From Enterobacter sp. Bisph1 (GTDB lineage: Bacteria > Pseudomonadota > Gammaproteobacteria > Enterobacterales > Enterobacteriaceae), in contig NZ_JXAG01000028.1 in assembly GCF_000814905.1 (NCBI RefSeq), forward strand, positions 60,536 through 124,535: a DNA stretch of 64,000 nt, written 5' to 3'. The position numbers were made by a program, and so were the translations under genes. The notes below the pieces were generated by a model. The model was not told the DNA's origin, did not search any database, and saw only the letters and a program-made list of their open reading frames with translations. Of the stretch, positions 35,590 through 44,420 are shown one piece after another. Position 1 is the stretch's first letter; every line of letters starts with the position of its first letter.

Positions 35590-36120
35590 TTAACGGCTTA
35601 ACAGGGTGATCAAGGCCGCCAGCGCATATTTCACCGCTTGTTCAACGACGCTGGTGCAATCGCCGGAAAAGCGCCGCATTTCCGTGATCGGTGGCTCTCC
35701 CGGCAGCGCCCAGGCAAACCACACGGTACCGGCGGGCGTGCCATCTTCACCGCCGTCCGGGCCGGCATAACCGGTGACGGCTATCCCTACCGGCTCATGG
35801 CTCACCGCGCAGGCGCCTTGCACCATCTCACTGGCGGTTTGTTCACTTACTGCCGTCCAGCGCGCCAGCGTGTCCGTTGAAACATGCAGCAGTGTGCTTT
35901 TCGCTTCATCGGTAAAAGTGACAAACCCGCTGCCGAAAAACTCAGGCGTATCGCCGGTCGCGCACAGCGCCGTGGCAATTTGCCCGCCGGTGCAGGATTC
36001 CGCCGTGGTGACGCGCAGCTTTTTTTGTGTCAGCAGCTCACCTAATTGTGAGGACAACATGGCCACCGGCAGGCACAGCAGTGAATTCATCGTGTGGGTT
36101 AACGTTGCGTCTTGATTCAT
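35590..36120 (-). CDS. ydeJ: CinA C-terminal-like protein, YdeJ type
   Basis: A 176-residue protein of the PncC/CinA C-terminal family, which includes NMN deamidases. Signatures are TTAESCTGGQIATALC, GFVTFTDEAK, GIAVTGYAGPDGGEDGTPAG and VWFAW. The sequence agrees better with E. coli YdeJ than with PncC, especially across EDGTPAGTVWFAW. YdeJ is described as a CinA-like protein lacking clear amidase activity, so the catalytic role is open. No clear ribosome site precedes ATG 36120; internal starts are possible. It is a single gene. Confidence 0.82.
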   Translation of the reverse strand: MNQDATLTHTMNSLLCLPVAMLSSQLGELLTQKKLRVTTAESCTGGQIATALCATGDTPEFFGSGFVTFTDEAKSTLLHVSTDTLARWTAVSEQTASEMVQGACAVSHEPVGIAVTGYAGPDGGEDGTPAGTVWFAWALPGEPPITEMRRFSGDCTSVVEQAVKYALAALITLLSR

Positions 36121-36182
36121 ATTGTTTTAACCGCTTCGTGCATCAATGGTTTGGTCTATCAAGTATAGCGAGCAGAACGTTA

Positions 36183-36629
36183 TCAGGGCGTTTTGGGAAT
36201 AATCGAGATATGGCCGTTGCGCTCAAGGATGGCGAATTTAATCTCTGCCAGTTCGGCAATCCCCTGATTATTACGCGCCGACATGAGAATATCGTCGCGC
36301 GAGATATCCGCTTCCCGCATTTTGTTCTCCAGCATCTGGCCGTTCTCCACCAGCACCACCGGCGTGCCATCAATTAAGTTTTCCGCCCCTTTCACATACT
36401 TCTTCAGGTTGCCAAAGATAATATCCACCCCCACCAGGGTGATAATGGTCAGCGACGCGCCGGTGACGGAGAAATCGCTGCCGAGTAGGGCCTGCTGCGT
36501 GGCTTCGCTGATGATCAGCAGCAAAATGAGATCAAAAGAGGTCATCTGTAACAGCGTTCGGCGGCCGGCAATTTTGAACACCACCATCAACACCAGATAG
36601 ATCGCTACCGCGCGTAAAACCATATCCAT
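36183..36629 (-). CDS. DUF421-family membrane protein
   Basis: A 148-residue protein with two or three N-terminal membrane helices (RAVAIYLVLMVVFKIAGRR, FDLILLLIISEATQQ, TIITLVGVDIIFG), then a cytosolic DUF421/YetF-like domain (NLIDGTPVVLVENGQML, DDILMSARNNQGI). The family is widespread and of unknown function; Bacillus relatives are linked to sporulation or stress. It starts 11 bases after the stop of the next upstream gene on the same strand, so the two form an operon. Confidence 0.88.
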   Translation of the reverse strand: MDMVLRAVAIYLVLMVVFKIAGRRTLLQMTSFDLILLLIISEATQQALLGSDFSVTGASLTIITLVGVDIIFGNLKKYVKGAENLIDGTPVVLVENGQMLENKMREADISRDDILMSARNNQGIAELAEIKFAILERNGHISIIPKTP

Positions 36630-36639
36630 CGCTCTCTCC

Positions 36640-37155
36640 TCAGGGCCAAATAAACTGTGTGAGTGTGACCGTTGTGGCGCTATTCACTGACAGGGTTTGC
36701 GTGCTGGTGCCGACACCGAGCGGCGTTAAGCCCAGCCAGACCGTTAAGGGTTTATCAGGCGCGGGACGGGCGTACTCCAGCACCAGCTCGCCGCTGCGGC
36801 TGTACATTTTCTGCGGCTGGGGCTGCAGGGTGCGGATTTCAAAATCGTGCATAAAATCGCCGCCGAGGGTGAAAGTGACGCGGCTATCCGCCGAGGCGTT
36901 GGCGGTCATTTGCATATCCAGATCGCTCTGTAAACGACCGAAACGGTCATATTCAACCATCAGCTTTTGATCATCGCTTACCGCCGTTTTTTTACTCAGA
37001 AAGCCCTGGGAAAACAGGCCACACAAGCCAGCAATCACAATCACGATAAGCGCTATCGCGCCCCATTTTTGTACCTGCTTCTCAAAATGCAGCCAGAAAG
37101 GATTATCTTCAACGGGCCATGCTTCTTTGCTATCGGCGCTGTTCTTTTTCTCCAT
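36640..37155 (-). CDS. Hypothetical single-span membrane protein paired with DUF421
   Basis: A 171-residue protein with a cytosolic N-terminus, one membrane helix (GAIALIVIVIAGLCGLFSQG) and a beta-rich periplasmic domain (VTFTLGGDFMHDFEIRTL...LVLEYARPAP). I do not recognise a named family, but the arrangement of this gene before a DUF421 gene is known to me from other enterobacteria. The ATG is preceded by GGAGG. The two proteins probably act together at the inner membrane; function is unknown. Confidence 0.75.
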   Translation of the reverse strand: MEKKNSADSKEAWPVEDNPFWLHFEKQVQKWGAIALIVIVIAGLCGLFSQGFLSKKTAVSDDQKLMVEYDRFGRLQSDLDMQMTANASADSRVTFTLGGDFMHDFEIRTLQPQPQKMYSRSGELVLEYARPAPDKPLTVWLGLTPLGVGTSTQTLSVNSATTVTLTQFIWP

Positions 37156-37245
37156 ACATCCTCCACGGGTTCGCCGTATACAACGTAAAGAGTGTAGATG
37201 ACGCGGGGAAAAGAGCGCTTCACCGAGGCGAAGCGCCAGGGGGAA

Positions 37246-38022
37246 TTATTGTGCGGTAAGTCGGGGGGTTACGCGCCCGTGCAGCGCCGGATTGTCGCTC
37301 TCATCTTTTAGCTGCACGCCGGTAAGGCGGCGTAAAAACGCCTGCTCCAGCAGCCAGGCGAGCTTAAAGGCCGCAGCGTCGTAATTAAGCCCCTCCGGGC
37401 GAATATTGGAGATGCAGTTTCGCTCGGATTCGATGCGCTGGCGCGATGGCTGCCAGGTCAGGTAAACGCCGAGGCTATCCGGCGAGGATAAACCAGGACG
37501 TTCGCCAATCAGCATCGCCACCGCTTTGCTGCCCAGGGTTTCGCCAATATCATCCCCCAGCGCCACCCGCGACTGATGCGCCAGCACAATCGGGCCGCAG
37601 GAGACGCCGAGGGTTTCAAGATAGGGCAGCAGGGCGGTAATAAGCCCGACGGACTGGCGATGAACGGCGTGAGACGAGAGCCCGTCACCAATCACCAGCA
37701 GCAAATCGTGGGCTGGCGGACGATGGGCGGCCAGGTATTCGCGGCTCTCTTCGCTCAGCATACGCCCCAGATCCGGGCGGTTAAGGTAGATATGGCGATC
37801 GGCGGCGGCGCTGTGGGCATCCAGGGTTTTTAAGCCCAGCGCGTGCAGTTGCTGCGCCAGGCGTTCGCTGTCGAAGGGCTGGTGGATAGCGTCGCGCGCC
37901 TGGGCATGGGCGAGGCCAAAATTAAGCACTTCCCGCGTGGGCAGGCTCGCACCGCTGCGGCCGAGCGCGATACGGGCATCGGTAAACTCGCGCAGCAGTG
38001 TCCATGCATCGGGTCCGTTCAT
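37246..38022 (-). CDS. eutC: Ethanolamine ammonia-lyase small subunit
   Basis: A 258-residue EutC. Together with EutB and adenosylcobalamin it converts ethanolamine to acetaldehyde and ammonia. Characteristic regions are DARIALGRSGASLPTREVL, LLLVIGDGLSSHAVHRQ and MLIGERPGLSSPDSLGVYLT (cobalamin/substrate side). The ATG overlaps the eutB stop by four bases. No eutA reactivase, carboxysome-shell or acetaldehyde-processing genes are nearby, so this is the short operon type that uses ethanolamine mainly as nitrogen source. Confidence 0.96.
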   Translation of the reverse strand: MNGPDAWTLLREFTDARIALGRSGASLPTREVLNFGLAHAQARDAIHQPFDSERLAQQLHALGLKTLDAHSAAADRHIYLNRPDLGRMLSEESREYLAAHRPPAHDLLLVIGDGLSSHAVHRQSVGLITALLPYLETLGVSCGPIVLAHQSRVALGDDIGETLGSKAVAMLIGERPGLSSPDSLGVYLTWQPSRQRIESERNCISNIRPEGLNYDAAAFKLAWLLEQAFLRRLTGVQLKDESDNPALHGRVTPRLTAQ

Positions 38023-39407
38023 GCGTGGGCTCCTTGTGGAATAACGCTCAGCAGCGGATGGTTCGCCCCCGTCAGGCGTAGCTGACCGCCATTGTCAATA
38101 ATCTGCATTTTCTTCAGCCACTCGGCGAACTCCGGAGCATGTTTTAGCCCCAGCAGGCGGCGGGCGTACAGGGCGTCGTGAAACGAGGTGCTCTGGTAAT
38201 TGAGCATAATGTCATCGGCGCCCGGTACGCCAATCAGGAAGGTCAGCCCGGCAGTGCACAGCAGCGTCAACAGCGTATCCATATCGTCCTGATCCGCTTC
38301 TGCATGGTTGGTGTAGCAGACATCGCAGCCGATAGGCAGCCCCATCAGTTTGCCGCAGAAGTGATCCTCCAGCCCGGCGCGGATAATCTGTTTGCCGTCA
38401 TAGAGATATTCCGGGCCGATAAAGCCCACCACCGTATTCACCAGAAGCGGTTTGAAGTGGCGCGCCACGGCATAAGCGCGGGCTTCGCAGGTTTGCTGAT
38501 CGACGCCGTGATGGGCGTTGGCGGAGAGGCAGCTTCCCTGGCCGGTTTCGAAATACATCACGTTATTGCCAAGCGTGCCGCGCCCAAGACTCAGCGCCGC
38601 GTCATACGCCTCCTGCAGCAGCGCAAGGTTAATACCAAACCCGCTATTGGCGGCTTCGGTTCCCGCCACCGACTGAAACACCAGATCGACCGGCGTACCG
38701 CGCTCTATCAACTGTAAGGTGTTAGTCACATGGGTTAACACACAGGATTGGGTAGGAATGGCGAAGCGCTCAATAATGTCGGCCATCATATGGTTGAGCT
38801 TTTGCAGCACCGGCAGGCTGTCGCTGGCCGGATTAATGCCGACTACCGCGTCACCCGCGCCGTACAGCAGACCGTCGAGCATGCTGGCGGCAATGCCTTT
38901 CATATCGTCCGTTGGGTGATTAGGCTGTAAACGTACGCTGAGATGGCCGGGCAGGCCAATGGTGTTGCGAAAACGGGTGATCACCCGGCATTTGCTGGCG
39001 GCAAGGATCAGATCCTGATTGCGCATCAGTTTACTGACGGCGGCGGCCATTTCCGGCGTAATCGCCGGGGCAACGTGGCTTAAGGTGGCGGTATCGGTGC
39101 TGTCATCCAGCAGCCAGTCACGAAATTCGCCCACCGTCAGGTGGGCAATCAGGGCAAAGGCGCGGCTATCGTGGGTATCGATAATCAGGCGCGTCACTTC
39201 ATCCTCTTCATAGGGGATCAGCGGCGAGGCGAGAATCTCGCGCAGCGGAACATCCGCCAGCGCAATTTTCGCCGCCATCCGCTCTTCTGCCGTTTGCGCG
39301 GTAACCCCGGCCAGCACATCCCCGGAACGCGCCGGGGAGGCTTTTGCCAGCAGCGTTTTCAGGCTGGCAAACTGATAAGTACGGTGAGCGAGGGTGGTTT
39401 TATACAT
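38019..39407 (-). CDS. eutB: Ethanolamine ammonia-lyase large subunit
   Basis: A 462-residue EutB, the catalytic TIM-barrel subunit; E. coli EutB has 453 residues. Core motifs are present: GDVLAGVTAQTAEERMAAK near the N-terminus, RFRNTIGLPGHLSVRLQPNH, GINPASDSLPVLQKL, FETGQGSCLSANAHHGVDQ (substrate and B12 region) and GLPIGCDVCYTNHAEAD. It is coupled to eutC and lies 9 bases after the permease gene. The organism must make or import cobalamin, which is not visible here. Confidence 0.97.
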   Translation of the reverse strand: MYKTTLAHRTYQFASLKTLLAKASPARSGDVLAGVTAQTAEERMAAKIALADVPLREILASPLIPYEEDEVTRLIIDTHDSRAFALIAHLTVGEFRDWLLDDSTDTATLSHVAPAITPEMAAAVSKLMRNQDLILAASKCRVITRFRNTIGLPGHLSVRLQPNHPTDDMKGIAASMLDGLLYGAGDAVVGINPASDSLPVLQKLNHMMADIIERFAIPTQSCVLTHVTNTLQLIERGTPVDLVFQSVAGTEAANSGFGINLALLQEAYDAALSLGRGTLGNNVMYFETGQGSCLSANAHHGVDQQTCEARAYAVARHFKPLLVNTVVGFIGPEYLYDGKQIIRAGLEDHFCGKLMGLPIGCDVCYTNHAEADQDDMDTLLTLLCTAGLTFLIGVPGADDIMLNYQSTSFHDALYARRLLGLKHAPEFAEWLKKMQIIDNGGQLRLTGANHPLLSVIPQGAHA

Positions 39408-39416
39408 TTAGTCTCC

Positions 39417-40793
39417 TCAGGAGACGGCCCGCAGCTGCGGATCCATCCCGGCACGTTCGCGCGCATGCGCCGTTTTACGAAACCATAGATAACCGCCGAG
39501 CATCATGATGGCGAAAATCAGCGCCAGCAGCGGGTTATACCAGACCATTGCCACCAGACAGAACAGCGCCATGCCCAGCGCAAAGGCGGGGGCGAACGGG
39601 AACAGGGGCGCTTTAAACGGACGAATGAGCGCCGGTTCGCTGCGGCGCAGCTTAAACAGTGCGGCCATCGAGATGATATACATAACGATAGCCCCGAAAA
39701 CCGACATCGTCACAATACAGGCAGTAAGGGGCGAACCACTGATGGTTATCAGCGAGTCGGAGAAAATCGCCCCGATGCCCACCACACCACCGGCGAGGAT
39801 CGCCAGATGCGGAGTGCGTGTGGTGCGGTTGAGCGTGGCCAGGCTCGCCGGAAGATAGCCCGCGCGCGCCAGCGAGTAGATCTGACGCGAGTAACCCATG
39901 ATGATGCCGTGAAACGACGCCACCAGGCCAAACAGGCCCAGCCACACCAGCATATGCAACCAGCCGCTACTGCTGCCGACGACAATTTTCATTGCCTGCG
40001 GCAGGGGATCGTTAATGTTGGAAAGGTTGCGCCAGTCGCCGACGCCACCGGCAAATACCATCACACCAATCGCCAGCACGGTGAGGGTTAAGATGCCGCC
40101 GCCAAGGGCGCGGGGAATGGTGCGCTGGGGATCTTTCGCTTCCTCTGCGGCCATGGAAGCGCCTTCAATGGCGAGGAAAAACCAGATAGCAAACGGGATT
40201 GCCGCAAACATCCCCGGCAGCGCCAGAGTGCTGAAACTCTCCGCGCCTGCCCAGCCGTTGGCGGTAAAGTTATCCCACGAGAAACCCGGTGCGACCACGC
40301 CCATAAACACCAGCAGTTCGAAAATCGCCAGCAGCGTCACCACCAGTTCAAAAGTGGCGGCAATACCCACGCCGAGAATATTCAGCGCCATAAAGATGAC
40401 GTACGCGCCGCAGGCGACCCACTTAGCATCGAGAGAGGGGAACTGCACATTCAGGTAGGCACCAATCGCCATGGCGATTGCCGGCGGGGCAAAGACAAAC
40501 TCAATCAGCGTGGCAAACCCGGCGATAAACCCTCCCGTAGGCCCAAAGGCGCGGTAGGCGTAAGCGAAAGGGCCACCGGCGTGCGGAATCGCTGTTGTCA
40601 ATTCGGTAAAGCTAAAGATAAAGGCGCAGTACATCGCGGCAATTAACAGCGCGACGATGAGAAAGCCAAGTGTTCCTGCCTGCGACCAGCCATAGCTCCA
40701 GCCAAAATACTCCCCTGAAATCACCAGCCCCACCGCAATGCCCCACAGACGGAAGCTGCCGAGGGTTCTTTTTAATGTTGTTTGTGTACTCAT
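39417..40793 (-). CDS. eat: Ethanolamine permease
   Basis: A 458-residue APC-superfamily transporter with 12 membrane segments, of the ethanolamine permease type that accompanies eutBC in Pseudomonas and some enterobacteria. The N-terminus has the first half-broken helix GLVISGEYFGWSYGWSQAG, and IPHAGGPFAYAYRAFGPTGG follows. The basic C-terminus ends RERAGMDPQLRAVS. GAGG lies before the ATG. It is the first gene after the sigma-54-type promoter, and the whole unit is eat-eutB-eutC. Confidence 0.92.
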   Translation of the reverse strand: MSTQTTLKRTLGSFRLWGIAVGLVISGEYFGWSYGWSQAGTLGFLIVALLIAAMYCAFIFSFTELTTAIPHAGGPFAYAYRAFGPTGGFIAGFATLIEFVFAPPAIAMAIGAYLNVQFPSLDAKWVACGAYVIFMALNILGVGIAATFELVVTLLAIFELLVFMGVVAPGFSWDNFTANGWAGAESFSTLALPGMFAAIPFAIWFFLAIEGASMAAEEAKDPQRTIPRALGGGILTLTVLAIGVMVFAGGVGDWRNLSNINDPLPQAMKIVVGSSSGWLHMLVWLGLFGLVASFHGIIMGYSRQIYSLARAGYLPASLATLNRTTRTPHLAILAGGVVGIGAIFSDSLITISGSPLTACIVTMSVFGAIVMYIISMAALFKLRRSEPALIRPFKAPLFPFAPAFALGMALFCLVAMVWYNPLLALIFAIMMLGGYLWFRKTAHARERAGMDPQLRAVS

Positions 40794-40831
40794 GTTGATT
40801 GCCTCGCCATTGAATAACCTTCTTTGTTATG

Positions 40832-40847
40832 TGCAAAGGCGGTGCCA
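40832..40847 (-). promoter_or_regulatory. Sigma-54 (-24/-12) promoter of eat-eutBC
   Basis: On the minus strand TGGCACCGCCTTTGCA matches the consensus TGGCAC-N5-TTGCA with exactly ten bases between the invariant GG and GC. Transcription should begin near 40821, about 28 bases before the eat start. This implies nitrogen or enhancer-binding-protein control. Confidence 0.85.
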
Positions 40848-40879
40848 GGATACAAAGAGATGTGAAACCACTGAATTAA

Positions 40880-40893
40880 CGCTATCGATAGCG
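40880..40893. promoter_or_regulatory. Palindromic activator-site candidate upstream of eat
   Basis: CGCTATCGATAGCG is a perfect 14-bp palindrome about 33 bases upstream of the -24 element. It could bind the enhancer-binding activator needed by the sigma-54 promoter. No activator gene lies next to the operon. The remaining sequence to about 41318 shows no convincing gene. Confidence 0.45.
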
Positions 40894-41318
40894 CTTTAAG
40901 TCCCAGGTTGCACCGTGGCGATCCTTGTTCAGGTGCAGGCTGCCCCGCAATGGGGAAACGCCATTATATTGCCTGAGGGCAAACCTATCTGCGTTGTAAG
41001 AATAAGGCCGGGCTGCGGCGGAATGCCTAAGGGCGGTGAATTTGAAATCCGACGATTCTTAGCCTTTTTTCTGTTATATCGGGCTTTAATAATAAGCAAC
41101 GAAGGCATTTTTAGATGTTCTGTTTCACGATAATTTAACCTACTGATTTAGAATGTTATTTATCCGGACTTAGGTGAAGCGTTACGTTTATTAATAGCTA
41201 AATAATCTGCTGTTAATACTCATCCGAAATAATGGGCTGTTCTTAATTCTCTGGCACTTTTGTTGGAAGGAAAAATATTCAGCCAAATCCAGGATGATAT
41301 TTAACAAAGGAGGAGATA

Positions 41319-41408
41319 ATGGCCTGGCGACCAATTCTGTATGTCATTTTTACCCATAATCCGCGTTTAAATAGCCGCAGGGCACGGCTGCGACTGGTGC
41401 AGCGCTAA
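41319..41408 (+). CDS. Putative 29-residue basic small protein
   Basis: A complete small frame with a very strong ribosome site (AAAGGAGGAG, five bases before ATG). The peptide starts MAWRPILYVIFTHNPRL and ends in an Arg-rich tail (SRRARLRLVQR): a short hydrophobic N-terminus with a strongly basic C-terminus. It lies in an otherwise gene-poor stretch and ends just before a hairpin. I do not recognise it. It could be a real small membrane-associated protein or a toxin-like peptide. Confidence 0.5.
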   Translation: MAWRPILYVIFTHNPRLNSRRARLRLVQR

Positions 41409-41421
41409 TTGACATAAAAAA

Positions 41422-41444
41422 GCCGTCGCACCTGTGGCGACGGC
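41422..41444 (-). terminator. Intrinsic terminator of the olsF-like gene
   Basis: GCCGTCGC (41422-41429) and GCGACGGC (41437-41444) form a perfect 8-bp stem. On the minus strand it is followed by a T-run (the A-run at 41416-41421 on the plus strand), 17 bases after the stop of the gene at 41461. Confidence 0.88.
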
Positions 41445-41460
41445 TCGCTTGCCCTAACTT

Positions 41461-43185
41461 TTATTCCACGCTCGCTGCCTGCTGGGGCAGATGCGCCGCA
41501 ATATAACGTTCGTAGCGGTTGCTTTTAAGAAGCGTTAAATCCACCAGCACCAGCCCATCGACGCAGTTATTAAAATCCGGATCGCAGCCGAAGTCGATAA
41601 ACTGCACGCCACCGGGTTCGCACAATTCGGAATACTGTTTGTACAGGGGCGGAATACCGCAGCCCATATTGCCGAGCAGAGATTTTAAGCGCGTCAGATC
41701 TTCGCTGTAATCGTCGCCGGTGAACTGTGCCAGCACTTCCGGCAACGTAGCCGGCCACGGACGTCTGGATGCAGCCAGCGGCCAGCTTGCCGGGAACCAC
41801 AGGCGATAGAACGCCACCAGCAAATCCCGCGCCGCCGGGGGCAGCCCGCCGGAAATTGACACCGGACCAAACAGATAGCGGTATTGTGGATAGCGCGCCA
41901 GGTAAGCGCCAATCCCCGACCATAAATAATCCAGCCCGCGGCGGCCCCAGTAGCGCGGCTGAATAAAGCTGCGTCCCAGTTCGATGCCCGCGCGCAGTAC
42001 GTCAGCCATACTGTCGTCATAATGGAACAGACTGTGGCTGTAGAGCCCTTCGATGCCGCGCGTCGCCACTTGCTGCGCCGTCGGCATAAAGCGGTACGCG
42101 CCGACAATTTCCAGATCCGCGTCATCCCACAAAATCAGATGCAGATAATCGTCGTCATATTTATCCGTATCGCGACGCTTACCGCTGCCTTCGCCTACCG
42201 CGCGAAAGGCAATTTCACGTAGCCGCCCAAGCTCGCGCAGCAGCGGCACATCTTCCTGTCCTTTACGCTGCCACAAATAGATGTGCTTACCGTCAGCCGT
42301 GCGGCCAAGGCACTCGGCGTTGTTCAATGCCCGGCGCAGGGTAATGCGCTCTTCCGGGCGCGCAATGGCGCATTCGGTTTTGAACAGGCCAGGCACTCCC
42401 TTGCCGAGACGCAGGACATGTTTGCGACACTTAGCGGCCAGCTCGCGCGGTGCCAGCTGCGGCGTGTGCCAGCTATTCCATGGAATACGTTCACCGATTT
42501 TGATCGGCAGTTCGCTGTCGCGGCGGCGAAACATCTGCTGCATCAGCAGTAAAAACGGCAGGGTTTCAGAAACCAGCGCGCTGGCGTAGAACAGCGCGCT
42601 ATTGCGCGCGTCAATCCACACCGGCAGTAGCGGGGCGCGAAACTTGCGGGCAAGTTTAATAAACCCGGCATGCCACTCTTTATCGCGGATCCCTTTACGC
42701 GTCAGGCGGGAAACTTCCCCGGCCGGGAAGAAGATCAGCACGCCGCCATTTTGCAGCTGGTTTTCCATCTGCTGCAGGGAGGATTTCCGCGTGCGTCCGC
42801 CCATATTGTCTACCGGAATAAACAGCGAGTTGAGGGGTTCAAGATGGGTCAACATGCGGTTGGTCACCACCTTTACATCGCGGCGTACGCGGGACACGGC
42901 GTACATCAACGCCAGCCCGTCAAGGGTGCCTGTTGGGTGGTTGGCGATAATAACCAGCGGACCATGTTCGGGGATTTGTTCGAGGCAGCGGGTGGCAACG
43001 GTACAGCGGATTTGCAGATGTTCGAGCACTTGCTCCACCATATCCAGCCCTTTCAGATGGGGATGGCGGGCGGCGAACTGCTGAAACTCTCGCTCATACA
43101 GCAGCCGTCTGAGCAGGTTCTTTTGCCAGGGGGCCGGGCTGGCCTGCGGCCAGAGATCAGAAACAACATTATCAAGACTAAACAT
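41461..43185 (-). CDS. Bifunctional ornithine-lipid synthase-like acyltransferase (OlsF type)
   Basis: A 574-residue fusion of two acyltransferases. The N-terminal half is PlsC/OlsA-like: NHPTGTLDG is the HX4D catalytic motif, then FIPVDNMGGRTRKSS and FFPAGEVSR. The C-terminal half (about 295-560) is the OlsB-like GNAT-type domain (LREIAFRAVGEG, YDDDYLHLILWD, IVGAYRFMPT, ELGRSFIQPRYWGRRGLDYL). This architecture is that of OlsF of Serratia and Flavobacterium, which makes ornithine lipid alone: N-acylation of ornithine by the C-terminal domain and O-acylation by the N-terminal one. Such membrane lipids are made under phosphate limitation or stress. The enzyme is absent from E. coli at this locus. 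The name rests on domain order. Confidence 0.82.
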   Translation of the reverse strand: MFSLDNVVSDLWPQASPAPWQKNLLRRLLYEREFQQFAARHPHLKGLDMVEQVLEHLQIRCTVATRCLEQIPEHGPLVIIANHPTGTLDGLALMYAVSRVRRDVKVVTNRMLTHLEPLNSLFIPVDNMGGRTRKSSLQQMENQLQNGGVLIFFPAGEVSRLTRKGIRDKEWHAGFIKLARKFRAPLLPVWIDARNSALFYASALVSETLPFLLLMQQMFRRRDSELPIKIGERIPWNSWHTPQLAPRELAAKCRKHVLRLGKGVPGLFKTECAIARPEERITLRRALNNAECLGRTADGKHIYLWQRKGQEDVPLLRELGRLREIAFRAVGEGSGKRRDTDKYDDDYLHLILWDDADLEIVGAYRFMPTAQQVATRGIEGLYSHSLFHYDDSMADVLRAGIELGRSFIQPRYWGRRGLDYLWSGIGAYLARYPQYRYLFGPVSISGGLPPAARDLLVAFYRLWFPASWPLAASRRPWPATLPEVLAQFTGDDYSEDLTRLKSLLGNMGCGIPPLYKQYSELCEPGGVQFIDFGCDPDFNNCVDGLVLVDLTLLKSNRYERYIAAHLPQQAASVE

Positions 43186-43299
43186 GATTTCTCCTCCCGT
43201 CTTGCCGATGACAGTAGACGGCGAAGATGACGCTTACATTTCATTACAGTGAATAAATGACAGCGTAAAGGGCAGGAGAAACAGCGCAAGAAAGGCCAG

Positions 43300-43320
43300 A
43301 AAAAAGCGGGCTGCGCCCGC
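43300..43320 (-). terminator. Intrinsic terminator of hemB
   Basis: GCGGGC (43306-43311) and GCCCGC (43315-43320) form a 6-bp stem with a TGC loop. On the minus strand a T-run follows, directly after the hemB stop. Confidence 0.88.
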
Positions 43321-43325
43321 TTCGT

Positions 43326-44297
43326 TTACAGAATGCCGCGTTCGGCGAGATCGAGGGCAAAATAGCTAAAGATCAGATCGGCACCGGCGCGCTTAATCGC
43401 ACCCAGGCTTTCCAGTACCACTTTATCTTCGTCAATCGCCCCCGCCTGGGCGGCAAATTTGATCATCGCGTATTCACCACTCACCTGATACGCGCCCAGC
43501 GGCAGCTCGGTGCGCTCGCGGATATCACGCAGAATATCCAGATAGGCCCCGGCCGGTTTCACCATCAGGCAATCAGCGCCTTCGGCCTGATCGATAAGGG
43601 ACTCGCGAATCGCTTCGCGACGGTTCATCGGATGCATCTGGTAGGTTTTACGATCGCCTTTCAGCGCGGTACCCGCCGCTTCGCGGAACGGACCGTAGAA
43701 CGAGGAGGCGAATTTGGTGGAGTAGGACATGATCGCGGTGTCGGTAAAGCCCGCTGCGTCCAGCGCCCTGCGGATCGCCTGCACCTGGCCGTCCATCGCC
43801 GCCGAAGGGGCAATAAAATCGGCACCGGCCGCCGCGGCGATCACCGCCTGTTTGCCCAGATTAATCAGCGTCGCGTCATTATCGACGCCGTGATCGCACA
43901 GCACGCCGCAGTGGCCGTGTGAGGTGTATTCACAAAAACAGGTATCGGACATCACCACCATTTCCGGCACCGTCTCTTTACAGATGCGCGACATACGCGC
44001 CACCAGGCCATTTTCTTGCCAGGTATCGCTGCCGGTCTCATCCGTATGATGGGAGATGCCAAAGGTCATCACCGAGCGGATCCCGGCTTTCGCGATGCGT
44101 TCGATTTCGCGCGCCAGATACTTCTCGGGAATGCGCATAACGCCGGGCATGGCGCTAATGGCTTTATAATCGTCGAGCTCTTCTTCAACAAAGATCGGCA
44201 ACACCAGGTCGTTTTTGCTCAGTGTTGTCTCTTCAAACATGGCGCGCAGCGCAGGGGATTTGCGCAGGCGACGAGGGCGAGTGATTAAATCGTTCAT
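43326..44297 (-). CDS. hemB: Delta-aminolevulinic acid dehydratase (porphobilinogen synthase)
   Basis: A 323-residue HemB that condenses two 5-aminolevulinate molecules to porphobilinogen in haem and B12 synthesis. The zinc site [13 protein letters not shown] and both Schiff-base lysine regions, [14 protein letters not shown] and [12 protein letters not shown], are intact. The length is normal. It is a single gene and begins the block that is colinear with E. coli (hemB to mak). Confidence 0.98.
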   Translation of the reverse strand: MNDLITRPRRLRKSPALRAMFEETTLSKNDLVLPIFVEEELDDYKAISAMPGVMRIPEKYLAREIERIAKAGIRSVMTFGISHHTDETGSDTWQENGLVARMSRICKETVPEMVVMSDTCFCEYTSHGHCGVLCDHGVDNDATLINLGKQAVIAAAAGADFIAPSAAMDGQVQAIRRALDAAGFTDTAIMSYSTKFASSFYGPFREAAGTALKGDRKTYQMHPMNRREAIRESLIDQAEGADCLMVKPAGAYLDILRDIRERTELPLGAYQVSGEYAMIKFAAQAGAIDEDKVVLESLGAIKRAGADLIFSYFALDLAERGIL

Positions 44298-44420
44298 GGT
44301 ATGCCTGATGTTTGTGGACAGATGGCGGCATTGTAGCCGAAAAGGCGGCGCGCTGTTTTACCAAAATCGCTGTTAAACGTGAAGACAGGCAGACGGCAAA
44401 CCGCCTGCCTGTTTGTTGCA

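Noticed and set aside
40915..41133. 72-codon frame upstream of the ethanolamine operon
   Set aside because: No ribosome site, no family similarity, and it overlaps the probable activator region.
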